Of a DNA stretch of 64,000 nucleotides, positions 35,915 to 47,977 are shown piece by piece (within the stretch, counting starts at the first letter, position 1; every line of letters begins with the position of its first letter). Position numbers and translations under genes: made by a program. The DNA is from Misgurnus anguillicaudatus (Eukaryota > Chordata > Actinopteri > Cypriniformes > Cobitidae): positions 17,482,501 to 17,546,500 of the forward strand of contig NC_073341.2 in NCBI RefSeq assembly GCF_027580225.2, read 5' to 3'. Below the pieces are notes generated by a model. That model was not told where the DNA came from and searched no databases. It saw only the letters and a list, made by a program, of their open reading frames with translations.

Positions 35915-36649
35915 CCGTGTCTAAACACTTATGTTTGACTGTTTTAATTTACTAAAAAACATTAAACGATTAATAAAGGTGCAACACTTAAAAATATGAC
36001 TGTAATTTAACGGTAGAAATATACAAAGTTAGTGATAAAGAAGAACTTACCAGACGCAATTTAGATTCTGATGCCAGCTTACTTTGTTGTATGTGGTAAT
36101 TTAGGCAAGTTGTGTTTGAAAAGGTTTTTTAATCATATAACTGTGGTATGTAAAGTTACGTGTATGTAAGAGCAACCTCACAAGCACAATATAAATATAC
36201 AAAGTTATTGATAAGGACTTATCAGCCCCGGTTTAGATTCTGATGCACGCTTACTGTGTAATTTAGTCATGTCGAGTTTAAAGTTTTGTTTCTACTTTAC
36301 TATACACATTGTCATTTATGTGTATCATCTTTAGCACACAAAATCTTTTGTGGGTCAAACATATATGTGTTCGGCTGCTATTTTTACAAATTATTGTTTT
36401 TACACATTTTTCCACATGTAATGACGGGGAATGAAGCTATCCAATCATAGCAGTGGGCGTTTACGTCCTGGTCTTCAATGCGGCCCGCCCCTTCAAACTA
36501 AGCTTTTCTCCAGACAGCATCAGAACCATGTTACAAAATAGCCTATTACTTGTTGCTTTGAATGTTTTTGATTGTAAAAACAACACGGACATCATAAGTA
36601 GACCTCAGACAACAGTATAAAACAATAAAATCGACAAATTCACTGCCCT

Positions 36650-37025
36650 TTAAAGGTACAGTGTGTAAATTTTAGCGGCATCTAGTGGTGAGGTCACGAA
36701 TTGCAACCAATGGCTTAGTCCACTGCTCACCCCTCGCTTTTGAAACACATAGAGAAGCTACGGTAGCCGCCACCAGACAAACATGTCATCGTCTGAGACA
36801 ACTTAGTAAAAAAATTTGTCCGTTAAGGGCTTCTGTAGAAAAATGGCGGCACAAAATGGTAACTTCCATGTAAGGGGACCCTCGGTGTATGTAGATAAAA
36901 AGGTCTCGTTCTAAGGCAATAACACATTATGAAAGGTCTTTATACACCCCTGATAATATAGTTTTGTATATCATTTTGCATTTCTGTCAAGAGATCCTTC
37001 TAAAAATTACACACTGCACCTTTAA
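36650..37025. mobile_element. TTAA-flanked miniature element, best-preserved copy
   Basis: TTAAAGGTACAGTGTGTAAA at the left and the inverse of TTAAAGGTGCAGTGTGTAAT at the right differ at few positions over 26 bp. It is the reference copy for 486-2200, 23150-23375 and 29335-29712. Its left TTAA is the right TTAA of the preceding 2.2-kb element. Confidence 0.9.
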
Positions 37026-37530
37026 GGCAAAAAATGTCAAAACAATTTTCAGGAAGTAAAATCACTAAAAGCTTTCCTTCCTCTAAAAAACAATCCCTGA
37101 CTCTACAGATATGAAGTGCGCAGTGATCCTGTACACAGAATCATTGAGTGCACCAATCATAGTAAATAAAGCACAGCTACTGACTAATCAGAATCAAGGA
37201 CTGAAACTAACTGTTTTATAAAATATGTTTAATTTATTTAGCGAGGAGGCATGTTTGAACTAACAAAAATGCAATACACAAAGCACAGTGATATATTGGT
37301 GTAGAAAACTGGATTTTGGGTGGTTAGGTAATAAATCTGGATTTTCTGCTAAAATTAAAGCAGAGGAAGTAGCTATCTTTAGTGAAAAACGTACCCAAAT
37401 GTGCCTCGTGCTTAATTCATTAGCATCAATATAATAAACTTTTTCTATGGCACTTAATAAAATATTTGACCATACAATGGTTCTGCTCAATTCCTAACAG
37501 ATCTTTTAAGCAGTCTTAATTATAAATAAA
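37026..37530. other. intron, nothing recognised
   Basis: AT-rich single-copy-looking sequence with no exon or bounded repeat. Confidence 0.45.
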
Positions 37531-37996
37531 CAACCCATTCTCACCCCATGGCGTCAATATTTGACGCACTTGACCATGCGTCAATATGTGACGCGGAGGG
37601 TATACCTTTCGCGTCATTTTTTGACGAACTGGGGACTTCAATACTATTACGTCCGTTGCATTCTCTTTCCTATTTTCTTGCCGTTTTCGCGTCGGTTTAG
37701 GGTTAGATTACGCGAAATTAAACAGTTGTCACCTGGCGTTGGGGTTAGAGTTAGGTATGACAGTTGTCACCTGGCGTTGGGGTTAGAGTTAGGTTTGGGT
37801 AGGGATTTCATTATGTAAATCTAACCCTAAACCGACGCGAAAATGGTAAGAAAATAGGAAAGAGAATGCAACGGACGTAATAGTATTGAAGTCCCCAGTT
37901 CGTCAAAAAATGACGCGAAAGGTATACCCTCCGCGTCACATATTGACGCATGGTCAAGTGCGTCAAATATTGACGCCATGGGGTGAGAATGGGTTG
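37531..37996. mobile_element. foldback element B, near-perfect palindrome with GACGC hairpins
   Basis: Starts CAACCCATTCTCACCCC and ends with the inverse. The arms (about 178 bp each) differ at only about two positions. Each arm holds serial small hairpins, GCGTCAATATTTGACGC (37551-37567), GCGTCAATATGTGACGC (37578-37594) and CGTCATTTTTTGACG (37612-37626), then TCGGTTTAGGGTTAGAT. The centre contains a direct duplication of CAGTTGTCACCTGGCG. Because of the symmetry both strands can be read as the same peptide, which is a symmetry artefact and not a gene. Confidence 0.9.
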
Positions 37997-39929
37997 CAAT
38001 AAAAGAACCACTTAAATCCAGATGGCAAATGCTCGACTCTTTGTCCTAAGGGCTACATATGGTTTGCTCAAGACGGCCAGCTTGTTTGCTTCTTCCTTTC
38101 GATCGTAATGCAATGTGATCGGTCTAATAATCCCCCGTGGTTCTGTTAGGCCATTGAGCAGTGGCCCTGAAATAGGCCGGCGCTCTTTAGTCTCAGGTCT
38201 ATGTCTTTTGACCGTCTGCGGTGAATTATCTGAACATTACAACACTAATAACCGTGGAGTGCTAATGGAGACAGATGAGGAACAAGAGTGAGCTGATGAA
38301 AATAGTTTAACGATTCCAGTCGGGCGCTTTAACAGCACGAGACGTTTCCATCCCGAGTTATTCATTTATCGAGGACACAAAGTAAAATAGTTGACCTGAC
38401 ATTTTATGCACAGATGATATCCCATGTTTTTTTTGAGTAAAGATGAATAATAATGGCTCTAGTATTAGGTAAGTGCTTTAAATGACACATAAAAGTCCTG
38501 GGCTCTCCTCATGGAGGTCACAAAGCTCCTGGGGCTACATAAAGCAAACCTGCTCTCTAATTTGGCAATGACAATGGGATTACAGAACCCACAGGTTGTG
38601 CACAACTCTGATTTCACATATAACAGCTTTCTCCCAATATATTAATATACAGCATATTATTATAATTATGCAAATAATATGTGAAGTATCAGCTTTTAAT
38701 AAATATTTTTAAAATGCATTAATAAATCCAGCAACGCATGTGACCGGGCTACACGTCCATAAGAGGTTCCTATGTTAATAAACCATTGACTCTTTGTTTC
38801 TACATTTAAAAGAAAAAGCTGGCAATTCTGGCTATACTTTCATTCTTTTAATAATTTCTTCATTTTATTTTATTTTATTTATAAATCACTGTGGGTTATC
38901 TGATGTATCTATTTGGCTTGTGTTTTGTTTTCGTGCACTTGATGCATTTTGCACATTTGTTCTGCACTTTTTTACTTCTGACCTTATTTTATTAAAAAAT
39001 GTATTTATTATAAACGTAAATTCTGATCTAATTTAAGTCTGTACATTTTGGATTGCTTTTCGTTGGATAGATTTTGCACTATTGCGTGCTGGCCATGCTT
39101 GCGCATGCAATTTAGCCGAACGTGCTAGGTGCTCTGCGTCTCATATTTAGAAGTTCATCAAACTAAACATAAAAAAACGGATGTTTTCGACGGGTATACG
39201 TTTTTAAAATGTATTTAAAACATAGTGGTTATCTTGTCAAAAGTTAAACTACAAAATAGGTAAGCCGTTTCTTTAAATTTCCGTGATGAAACGGAAAATA
39301 TCTGCACCCAACCTATATTTATGCCTGACACGTCTTTCTTGTGATTTAATATTATGGTTGGTGTTCACTTTCAAATGATAGAAAAGAGATTCCTGAAATA
39401 AAAAATATCATCGGTTGTTTCTGAATCTAAAGTGAATGGAGATGATCAAAGTGAAAGCAAGCAGGTATTTCTGTGCTAAATAATAACGTGTAGTGTCTAT
39501 AAAATCATTAATTTCAGTGTTTTTATGAATTGTATATAAAGCTTAGTTTTTATAATTTGCAGTAACAATCACAAATTATTTGTCATTTGTCGTTTTATTA
39601 CTTTTTATTATTTTATTACTGCTTTGACGCGCTTAATCTCCAAATTAAATAAAAACACTGAATTAGCCGAGGTTTCCAAGGCAGGATCACCTTTGTTATA
39701 TTTTTAGGTTTAGTTATCAAAATGTTTTTTGTGTGATGTTCTGTACATCGTGGCTTTAAAATGTTATGAGGAATAATTAAACAAATGTTGCCTTACATTT
39801 TACCTTAAAAATATATAAATGGATTGTCAGTTGGGTCTTCGTTCATCACTTGGTCACTTTATCAGGAAGTTGTTTATGTGTGCTGCTTGTGAAAGAAAAT
39901 AAAAGCTATCAATTTGTACCTGGTCTGAC
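37997..39929. other. intron; apparently single copy, some GC-balanced stretches
   Basis: Bases 38100-38400 are relatively GC-balanced and look single copy (possible conserved non-coding DNA). Bases 38840-39000 are T/A-rich. No exon or bounded element was found. Confidence 0.4.
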
Positions 39930-40040
39930 CCCCTCCCAACCCATGCACACACACATAGATGATTCGACTATCGGTCGACTATGAAAAGATTCGACAATTC
40001 TGATTCGAATATGTAAATCCTTAGTCGAGGACAGCCCTAA
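39930..40040. repeat. hAT-element terminal remnant
   Basis: The run of TCGACTATCGGTCGACTATG and ATTCGAATATG words ending in GAGGACAGCCCTAA resembles the terminal region of a fish hAT element. The rest of the element is absent. Confidence 0.5.
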
Positions 40041-41842
40041 TTGTAACAAAGAACTTAAAAATAAAATACATATAAATAAATAAATATCATATTTGTATCC
40101 CAAATCCCACTTTGGAGAACCCAAAACTTTCTTCATGGCATCCCTGGAAAGAACCCTTTATATAACTTTAATTTTTAAGAGTGTACTCTTGACATTTAAC
40201 CCATTACAAGCTTATTTTTCTCCATATTTCAAACTAGAGAACACACACTTTCTTTCTCTCTCTCTCTCTTTCTCTCTTGAGTTTTTCAATCAGCAAGAGT
40301 GATGTCTGGCCTAGTAACATAGCAACATTTTCAACCTTTCCACAAAGAACCTTTCGCAGTTGCCAATGTGAAGTGTTAAAAAACACTCTGAAAGTGCACT
40401 TCATCATGAGACACAGGGCTAGAGAAGCTTTTAAAACAAGCTTGATCGCCAGAGGAAAAGTCTGTGCTTTTTTTAATACAGTGAAATGCTTATCGGGGCT
40501 AGGGAAGTCTCTCAGATAGGCATGTGGAGTGTGCGCTTGTCTCAGGGTGAGTTTGTGATTATTAAGATGAATCTTGTCCATTAGTGCAGTTATTTAAGCA
40601 TGTGGAGGGTGAAACAGAGAGATTGATTCATGGGCTGCACACTGCGGTATTACTACGTCAAGAAGGCTCATGGGGTAACACATTGTTTATTAAAGATAAA
40701 TTACCTGGAACACACATTGTGGTTTACATCCAACAGATTGTATTTTGGCTTTGTCTTGGCACCCTACAGTACAGTCTATGGTATAAACGAAAGATTATCG
40801 ACAGGTGAACATCTTTCACAATGAAGGTACGTAAAAATCAAGGTCTTGTTTTTTGGAACACCAGCTATAAAGTGTACCCGCGATCTGGCAGATATCAGTG
40901 AAATAGGTGTCCTGAGAAGTCACAAGTGTGTCTATGACAGCTTTTGGACTAACACTCTTGAAAATAAAGGTGTTACAAAAGGTTCTTCACAGAGATGCCA
41001 TAGGGGAGCCACTTTCAGTTAAAGATTCTTAAAAAAACATTTTAATGTTTTTATAATCTAAAGAAACCATTTCAACTACAGAGAAACGTTTGTGCAACAG
41101 AAGGTTCTGTAGATGGTACGGATAAAAGCATACAACCAAAACTGGTTATTTTGTAGCATCTTTTAACATTATTTAGGAGCAGTGGCAGTTCTTGCCTGTG
41201 TGTAAATTTAGGTGGGGCAGATTCTGGGTCTTATTGGAGGCTATATGACTAACCTATGATTAACTGGTAGTGGTATAAGTTTTGCATTTAAATGACTGAA
41301 CGCATGCAGAACAGAGGTCTAGTATCCTTCCGTAAATTAGCCTGACGGGGGTGCTTTAATGCTGAATCGGTTGTTTGGCTGTTGCACAATTTTTATATCT
41401 GGCTTGTTTGATCTCCATTTTCTCATTAACTAACAATCTAACTAATTCTGAAATAAAAACTCTACATTATGAAAAATCAGGTTGATTTGTAACACTCTCA
41501 ATGCTCACAAACTCAAGAATCAGACGGCCCGCCACAGAATCAACACTGGTCGCCACAAATAGATTTTTCATGATTCCCATTTACATTTTTATTTTACTAT
41601 TTAAAACAGCTTAATTCATTGTAGCAAGCGCTCAGCGCACCTCCCTCTCTCTCTCTCGTTGCGTGCAGCGCCTCAACAGCTCGCCAAATTGTCTGCGCTA
41701 TACGCAATATACAATAAAACTACCATTCGTATTTAAAATAAAAAAGCGCTCATAACACAACAACACTGATGAGAACAGCAACATCAGTACGGCCACAATG
41801 TAAATGTATGGTGATTTTGTCAGACAATGTCACGTTTTGAGC
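40041..41842. other. intron with fragments of an AAAGAACC-type repeat and CT tract
   Basis: Two fragments, at about 40110-40190 and 40945-41115, contain GGCATC...AAAGAACC and AACACTCTTGAAAATAAAGG words of a common fish miniature element, each incomplete. A CT tract lies at 40251-40276. CAGTGGCAGTTCTTGCC near 41184 may be a hAT end fragment. No gene. Confidence 0.45.
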
Positions 41843-42365
41843 CAACCCAGTATCACAAAATTGCGTGACTATTTCACGCATGGACCAGCGTGACAATGTC
41901 ACGCTTTGTGCCGCATTTGAGCGTGAGCATGTCACGCTTTCTGTTTGTGTCACTGTCACGTAGTGGTTACTTAACTTTTTTGTCCTAATTTCTTACCATT
42001 GTCGCTTCGGTTTAGGGTTAGATTTACATAAAATGACACCCTTACCTAAACAAACTCTAACCCCAACGTCAGGTGACAATTGGTTAAAGTTTAGAAAATA
42101 TAAAAGAATAAGTATTGTATCTTTTTTTTATAAACCAATACTTAAAGTGACAAATACTTAAAGTGACATATAACACAAGCACCAAATCTAACCCTAAACC
42201 GAAGCGACAATGGTTTGAAAATAGGACAAAAAAGTTGAGTAACCAATACGTGACAGTGACACAAACAGAAAAGCGTGACATGCTCACACTCAAACGCGGC
42301 AAAGCGTGACATTGTCACGCTGGTCCATGCGTGAAATAGTCACGCAATTTTGTGATATAGGGTTG
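41843..42365. mobile_element. foldback element C (GTCACG hairpin arms) with TSD
   Basis: CAACCCAGTATCACAAAATT at 41843 is mirrored at 42365. TTTGAGC is duplicated at 41836-41842 and 42366-42372. The left arm has serial hairpins GCGTGACTATTTCACGC (41863-41879), GCGTGACAATGTCACGC (41888-41904) and GCGTGAGCATGTCACGC (41921-41937). The inner core TCGGTTTAGGGTTAGAT and its complement are shared with elements A and B. Confidence 0.9.
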
Positions 42366-44929
42366 TTTGAGCAGCAGTTAAAATAAGTGCTGATTGGATT
42401 AAACAAGGAATTACTGGGTCGTTCCTGGGTCCTATTTAGTCACTATTTTATAGACAACAGAACAGATAATATGTAAAAATAGAATTCAGTTGTGGTAAAA
42501 TGCAATATAATGTGACAGATCAAAGAGTAAAACATGACGCAATGACATCACATATATGCCACCCTGGCCAGCTGCTTTCCTATTGGCTGTCATTTTGCAG
42601 GGTTTGCCTCTTTGGAGGGTGGGTTTTTGGAGTGGGTGGGTAGCAATAACGTTTTAATCTTAGGGAGACTGTAAGGGAATGAGGGTGTAATTTATATATA
42701 TGGTTTACATATTTTTGGTTTACAGGTCTTAGCTGGTCCAAGCTGGTCTTTTAGCTGGTTTTCTTTGTTGTTCATTTCAATTTTAAATTCAAGATTAATA
42801 AATACTGTATTGTTCATTGTCAACTTATTAAACGCATTAATTAATACAAACTGATTGCATTTCTAAAAGGGTTAATTTCAGGTCACATACAGCAGGCTTG
42901 TTGTTATAATTGTGTAATAGAGTTTGGGGGAAAGCCATGGGGTCATGTATTAATATTATTTATTTGTTGGTGTATGAGTAAACATTTAGTTTGTTTTTTA
43001 TTTTTAGTTTAACGGTGTAGAAATAACTAAACTAATATTCAATAAGACTGGATTAAACACTGGATGCTTGCATACAGTTTTTATTTCTTATTCACTTCAG
43101 CTCTGCATCTCAAAGTTTGCCGTTGTCATGACGATCAGCGCACATTTTATTCCTCGCTCAGCTGTGCATGAGAATCAACTATCCAATTTTGAACGCATGA
43201 CTCCTACAAGCATTTACGCTATAAATCTCTGCAAAGATCCCGATGTCTCTGAGATGCCTGTGGCGGTTCTCTTTTAGCAATACGAGTGAAGTCTGAACTC
43301 TTGTTGAAACTCAATATTGCTCTGACCTTCTTCACACAAACAAAGCCTGCCAGTGTGACAGACAAACGGAACAAAGTTACATCCTGTACAGCGGCCAAAA
43401 GCTGCTTACTATACACAGAGGAGGCATGGATAAATAAGGGACATTTTTGGTCAGTTTCCTTACATCATTCATTCTCATTGACTGTACAGGTATGTGATGC
43501 CGTCCCCACCACCCCCTCACCCCCCTTTTGACAGTAGCTCCTATTCTCCTGTAACACCCTTCATAAATGGCAGGTGAAAGGTGCCCACCGTAGGTAATAG
43601 CACGCCTAATCAAATTTCCCCCGCCGAGAAAAGAACGAGAGAATGTAATAAAGGAATAGAGGTGGGAGCCTGAGTGGATCGACCTGCCCAGCTGTCCGTT
43701 CACACAAAGACTTTGTTCCTCTATCACAGATGAAGGGAAGAGAATATTGAAGAACGCAGAGACTGGATGACAGGTCCCGCATGCTGATAGAAACCCATCC
43801 AGCACTGGAGTAATGAGAAAGAGATGAAATGAGAAAAAAATAAGAATAGGACAATAGATATCTATAAAATGTGAAGGGAAAAATAATGCTTGCGCATTGA
43901 GCGATGTGCCGGAGGAATATGCATCATACACAGTAATCTCACTTGGGCTTCTTTTGTCTTCTTAAGCAATGCCCATGCCAGCTGGAGAGATTAAAGTCTG
44001 GGTGGATCTCAAAAGACCTAGATTAAAGCTAACATGCTTTTATTTAAACATAAACTCCAGGTTTTAGATCAATGCCAGACTGGATTAAGCAGAAATTTGT
44101 CATGTGACACGGCTAGGGAATCCCTTTTACTGAGGCAGCTGGGTAACTTGATTAATATTCCATTCAATTTCACTATATCAAGTTAAGGGAAGGCAACTTT
44201 TTATTTGTCTGTTTCACCGTATTGGAGTTTCAGTTTTAATGTATTGGAGTTTTGAACAGCCACATGTGAATATACGCATAATTTACATATGTAGAAACAA
44301 GAAACATACACATTTCATCTGTATAAGAAACACAAATTCGTTATATATGATTTTTTTATATAAATACATTATACTGTACTTTCACTTACCCACACTCAAG
44401 TTTCTCCACCCCTAACCTTAAAACTCTGCTTATTTTTTTAAATTCATGTAACAAAGAAGAACATTTACAGTAAATCTTCCAGGCCACTGTTATATATAAT
44501 GAAAGTGAATGAGGAATGAGCTGTCAGGTACCAAACCAAAATATCATATACTTTAAGTTACCGTAAGAAATTGGTACAGTAGCCTACCATTTACATTTAT
44601 ATTACATTTTATATTTACATTTATTTATCACATTTTAATGATAATAAACTCATTAAAGCAATGGAATGATACAAATGTTTTCCTTTTTGCTGGATTGGGT
44701 ATTGGGCTAACGTGGCCGATCCAAATCCAATATTATGTGTTACTTGTGTTTGTTACTGTCATGCTATAGAAAATACTATTATAAAAGTACAGTTTTTATA
44801 CCCTATATTCAAAGTCTTCTTTATATATTTGACAGCTTTATGCAAAAAACAAATCCATATGAAGATATATAATGTCACAAAAACTGAATGGTGTGGTGCT
44901 CGCGGAGTTAAAAAGCACCTTTTGCCTTT

Positions 44930-44970
<41 letters not shown>
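42366..44970. other. intron; AC microsatellite, otherwise single-copy-looking
   Basis: An (AC)n tract of about 33 bp lies at 44937-44969. AGCTGGTC repeats occur near 42730-42765. The stretch 43290-43930 is GC-balanced and holds an unusually long open minus-strand frame (184 codons), with no recognisable domain and no matching splice sites. I do not call it a gene. Confidence 0.4.
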
Positions 44971-44971
<1 letters not shown>

Positions 44972-45078
44972 TCTAAAAGTATCAAGAAATATACTAGGAT
45001 CAGGATCGATATTGGCTGATACTCAGAATTCAGGTATTGAATCAATCAGATCGGTATGAAAAAAGGGGTATCATCCAA
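44971..45078. repeat. hAT-element terminal remnant
   Basis: ATCAGGATCGATATTGGCTGATACTC followed by ATCAGATCGGTATG and ATCATCCAAGCCCTAT resembles the terminal part of a fish hAT family. No partner end was found. Confidence 0.45.
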
Positions 45079-45084
45079 GCCCTA

Positions 45085-45460
45085 TCTAAATCAAAACTGC
45101 TATATTTTTTGTCTGAAGTGTAGTCACCCTTTGTCTAGAATTTTGTAAAATTGCTTGGCATTTAATAAAGAAGTTTCCTGAGGTTTCAGCCTGAGATGAG
45201 TTTTAAAGAATGTTGAGGCAGTTCACATCGATCTATTGGCTGTTTTTCTTCAATATTTAGTCTAAGTAATCTATTTCAAACATTTTTGCTCAATAAAATT
45301 TAAATTTTCTAATTAAAGAAATAAATGTTTGGCACGAGTATAATTTTGTCTATAAAAGTATTGTAATTTTAAGCATTTACATTCATTTTGAGTTCTAATG
45401 GTTTTTATAATCATAAGAAATGTTACACTGAAGTGATCCTAAACTTTTAACTGATAGTAT
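45085..45460 (-). mobile_element. Tc1-derived deletion remnant
   Basis: Sequence at 45110-45240 (TGCTTGGCATTTAATAAAG, GTTTCAGCCTGAGATGAG) resembles the 3' part of a fish Tc1-like transposon. The right end, GATCCTAAACTTTTAACTG, resembles its terminal repeat. No catalytic motif remains, so it is a deletion derivative. Confidence 0.5.
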
Positions 45461-47707
45461 GAAAACATAATGGAAGTTAATGACTTTGACATTGAAAATT
45501 AATTACAATTTTGTGTGAACTATTCCTTTAAAAAGAATGAAAGCATATTTCTATAAATGAATTTGTTGAAAGTTTTATAAATGAAAGCTGTTTTAAATGT
45601 GAATTTCATAAGAATTCATTTTGCAGCAGTGTACCGATGTACTTTTGTGCCTGTTGTAAAATTCCACCACATACTGTAATTCAACCTTTAAATGGACAAA
45701 GGAAATCAACCCAAAAAGAATCCAAAAGCTGCTTTGAAATGTATTTATATCACTAATATTTCGTTTGTTTCAGTTCATGGTCAAGATTTCCTCCTTCTAT
45801 CCAAGCAGAATGAATTCAACATTGCAGTCCTTTCATGGTAGTTTTTAAGAGACTCTGGATTCCCACAAATATACTCCTATAAGATTTTTATTGAAACAGC
45901 TGTCCAAACATATAAAAACAAACCAGAAAAGCTGTCTTATTAATCTTTTAGTATCCTGCTGTTTACATTGTTTGCTTAGCTTCCTAGGTTTTATAAGTAT
46001 CTTAGTGTCTGTCTCCTGTGACCACTGTAATGGGAATTTACAACTTTTGAAATGTCACATAGGAATCAAAACATGACCTAGTGTAATGTCTAGCTAGTAG
46101 AGCACTATTATTAAGTGTACTTTGATGTGCATGCTTCACATGATTTGTATGTTGATATCAAACCAACTGGAGAAGTTTCCTAAAGCCTTTTCATAAATTT
46201 CCCAACGAAAGATTACCATTAATACTACTGTTGACCACTGTTGATCAGTTTTTCCTACAAATGCAACGCATAACTCGAAACGTGGTTTACCTCTACTAAA
46301 CATGAGGATTTAAACTTAAAATATTGTGCAGCCTGTTTACACCTGCATTTATTGCATGTGGTTGAAAAACAGATGTTGGGTATAAAACAGAATTAGGTGT
46401 AAACAAACTCATGGATCCAAAAGAAATCCAAAGTCATTCAATAATAATTGAATTCAACTCAAATTCAGCTTAAGAAAAACAACAAGGCAAACCAATTTTC
46501 TGCATGATTAAAAACCAATTTTATTCAAAAACCCTATTCAGCTATGGTGAAAAAGACAAACTCTCTTTAGGTTTTAATTGCTAGGTGCATGATAAAATGC
46601 AAAAGCCCTGTTTACTAGATATTAATGCTTGGATTCGAAACTTATGACAGCACTGGGCTTAATCTTTTGAGTTCACATACATCCACCAAACCACATTTAA
46701 TGCGTAAAATTACACCTGTCAATGTAGTGCCCAGTTCATTAACGTTATTTCCAGATGTGTGGAGAAATGCATTTATCAGCATGATGACGCACAAAGACTG
46801 CAAATGACTGTGTGTTTTTTTTATTTTGCATCCATCAACACAGACTTTTTTTCCAGATTAATTTGTGCATGCAAATAGGATTCAGAAATGGACGGAGCAA
46901 CTCTCGGATCACTGATTTAATACTCTTGTACTAACAGGAATGGAGAAAGGCTTTTAACGGTTTCCTATCAGGCAAGATTAACATGCACAGACATGCATAT
47001 AGCGTGGATTTGTAATGCTGTTTTAGCCCAACGCTGTTTAAACAATGTTAAATTAGTCCTATCTTGGACGTTTGAATATTTCTGTGACTGCTTTTGACTT
47101 TTAACAACTTCAAAGTATCTTCCAAACCACACTATGAAGTCCACCGCATGGTATTAAAGCACTTTCTTAATATCTCTGTTGATGTCCAAGACTTGTTATT
47201 CTAATCCTAATTTTAATATTTGATAAGGGAGAAAATCCTTGCATGTTCCAACATTTTAACATACTGTACAGAGGCTTAAAAATGGATTTGGTCACATTAA
47301 AAATGTACAAATTCATTGCAATAGATGCTTGGCTTTTTTAAATACTATAACTTCGCTCTACTGAGACATTTTCCAATTACTTTAAATGCTCCAAATGTCA
47401 TTTTAAGTAGATGTATGATGTCAGTTTCCCTAAACCCAGATAAAGGCATTTTTTATTTACTGTTTTCTACATATAATCATCCTACATGTATAAGAACATT
47501 ATGTGAAAATATAACCTTGATACTTTAATATTGACTGAGTAAGGTCATGTCAAACTTTGAAATTAATGTGAAATCAATGAGTGAAATCATATATTGATGC
47601 TCCAAATCTCATTATGTGACTTTAACCTGGATTTCACAGACAGGTTTATATTGTTTTATCATTTTAAACTTGCACAGTTTTTAAGAAATGCGCTTGAAAA
47701 CTCTGTT
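45461..47707. other. intron, largely unannotatable
   Basis: Single-copy-looking AT-rich DNA. Bases 47490-47590 match the dispersed repeat at 17205-17325. No exon, RNA gene or bounded element was otherwise seen. Confidence 0.4.
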
Positions 47708-47836
47708 CCCTGCTGAAAAAAACAGCATCAAACCAGCATGGGAATTATGCTGGTCTATGCTGGTTTAGCTGGTGGTCACCAGCATACCAGCACCAAAACA
47801 CAACATATGCTGGTCTTGCTGGTTTTTTCAGCAGGG
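47708..47836. mobile_element. 129-bp palindromic miniature element, CCCTGCTG ends
   Basis: CCCTGCTGAAAAAAACAGCA at the left and TTTTTTCAGCAGGG at the right. The interior repeats TGCTGGT/ACCAGCA in both orientations. TT flanks both sides. A partial relative (AGCTGGT repeats) may be present near 42730-42765. Confidence 0.8.
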
Positions 47837-47977
47837 TTTATTCGGTATATCTTTAAAATGAATGTCTCTTGATCTGATTTTTTGTTGACATTCATATATT
47901 TTTAAGTGTCTCAATTATTTTAGGGACACATTTTCCAACTTTTTACACATGTTCATATTTCTAGTTTTAGTTAAATA

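Larger units (their letters stand above)
34431..36653 (+). mobile_element. TTAA-flanked 2.2-kb element with THAP-like relic
   Basis: TTAAAGGGGTGG at 34431 and TGCCCTTTAA ending at 36653 give TTAA at both ends. A broken THAP-like coding stretch lies at 34781-35020, and a 105-bp miniature element is inserted at 35810-35914. Kolobok transposons combine TTAA targets with THAP-domain proteins, so a defective Kolobok-type element is the leading reading. No DDE catalytic domain was recognised. Its right TTAA is shared with the next element. Confidence 0.55.

Noticed and set aside
37561..38011. Two opposing open frames giving almost the same peptide on both strands
   Set aside because: A direct consequence of the near-perfect palindrome at 37531-37996, not evidence of genes.
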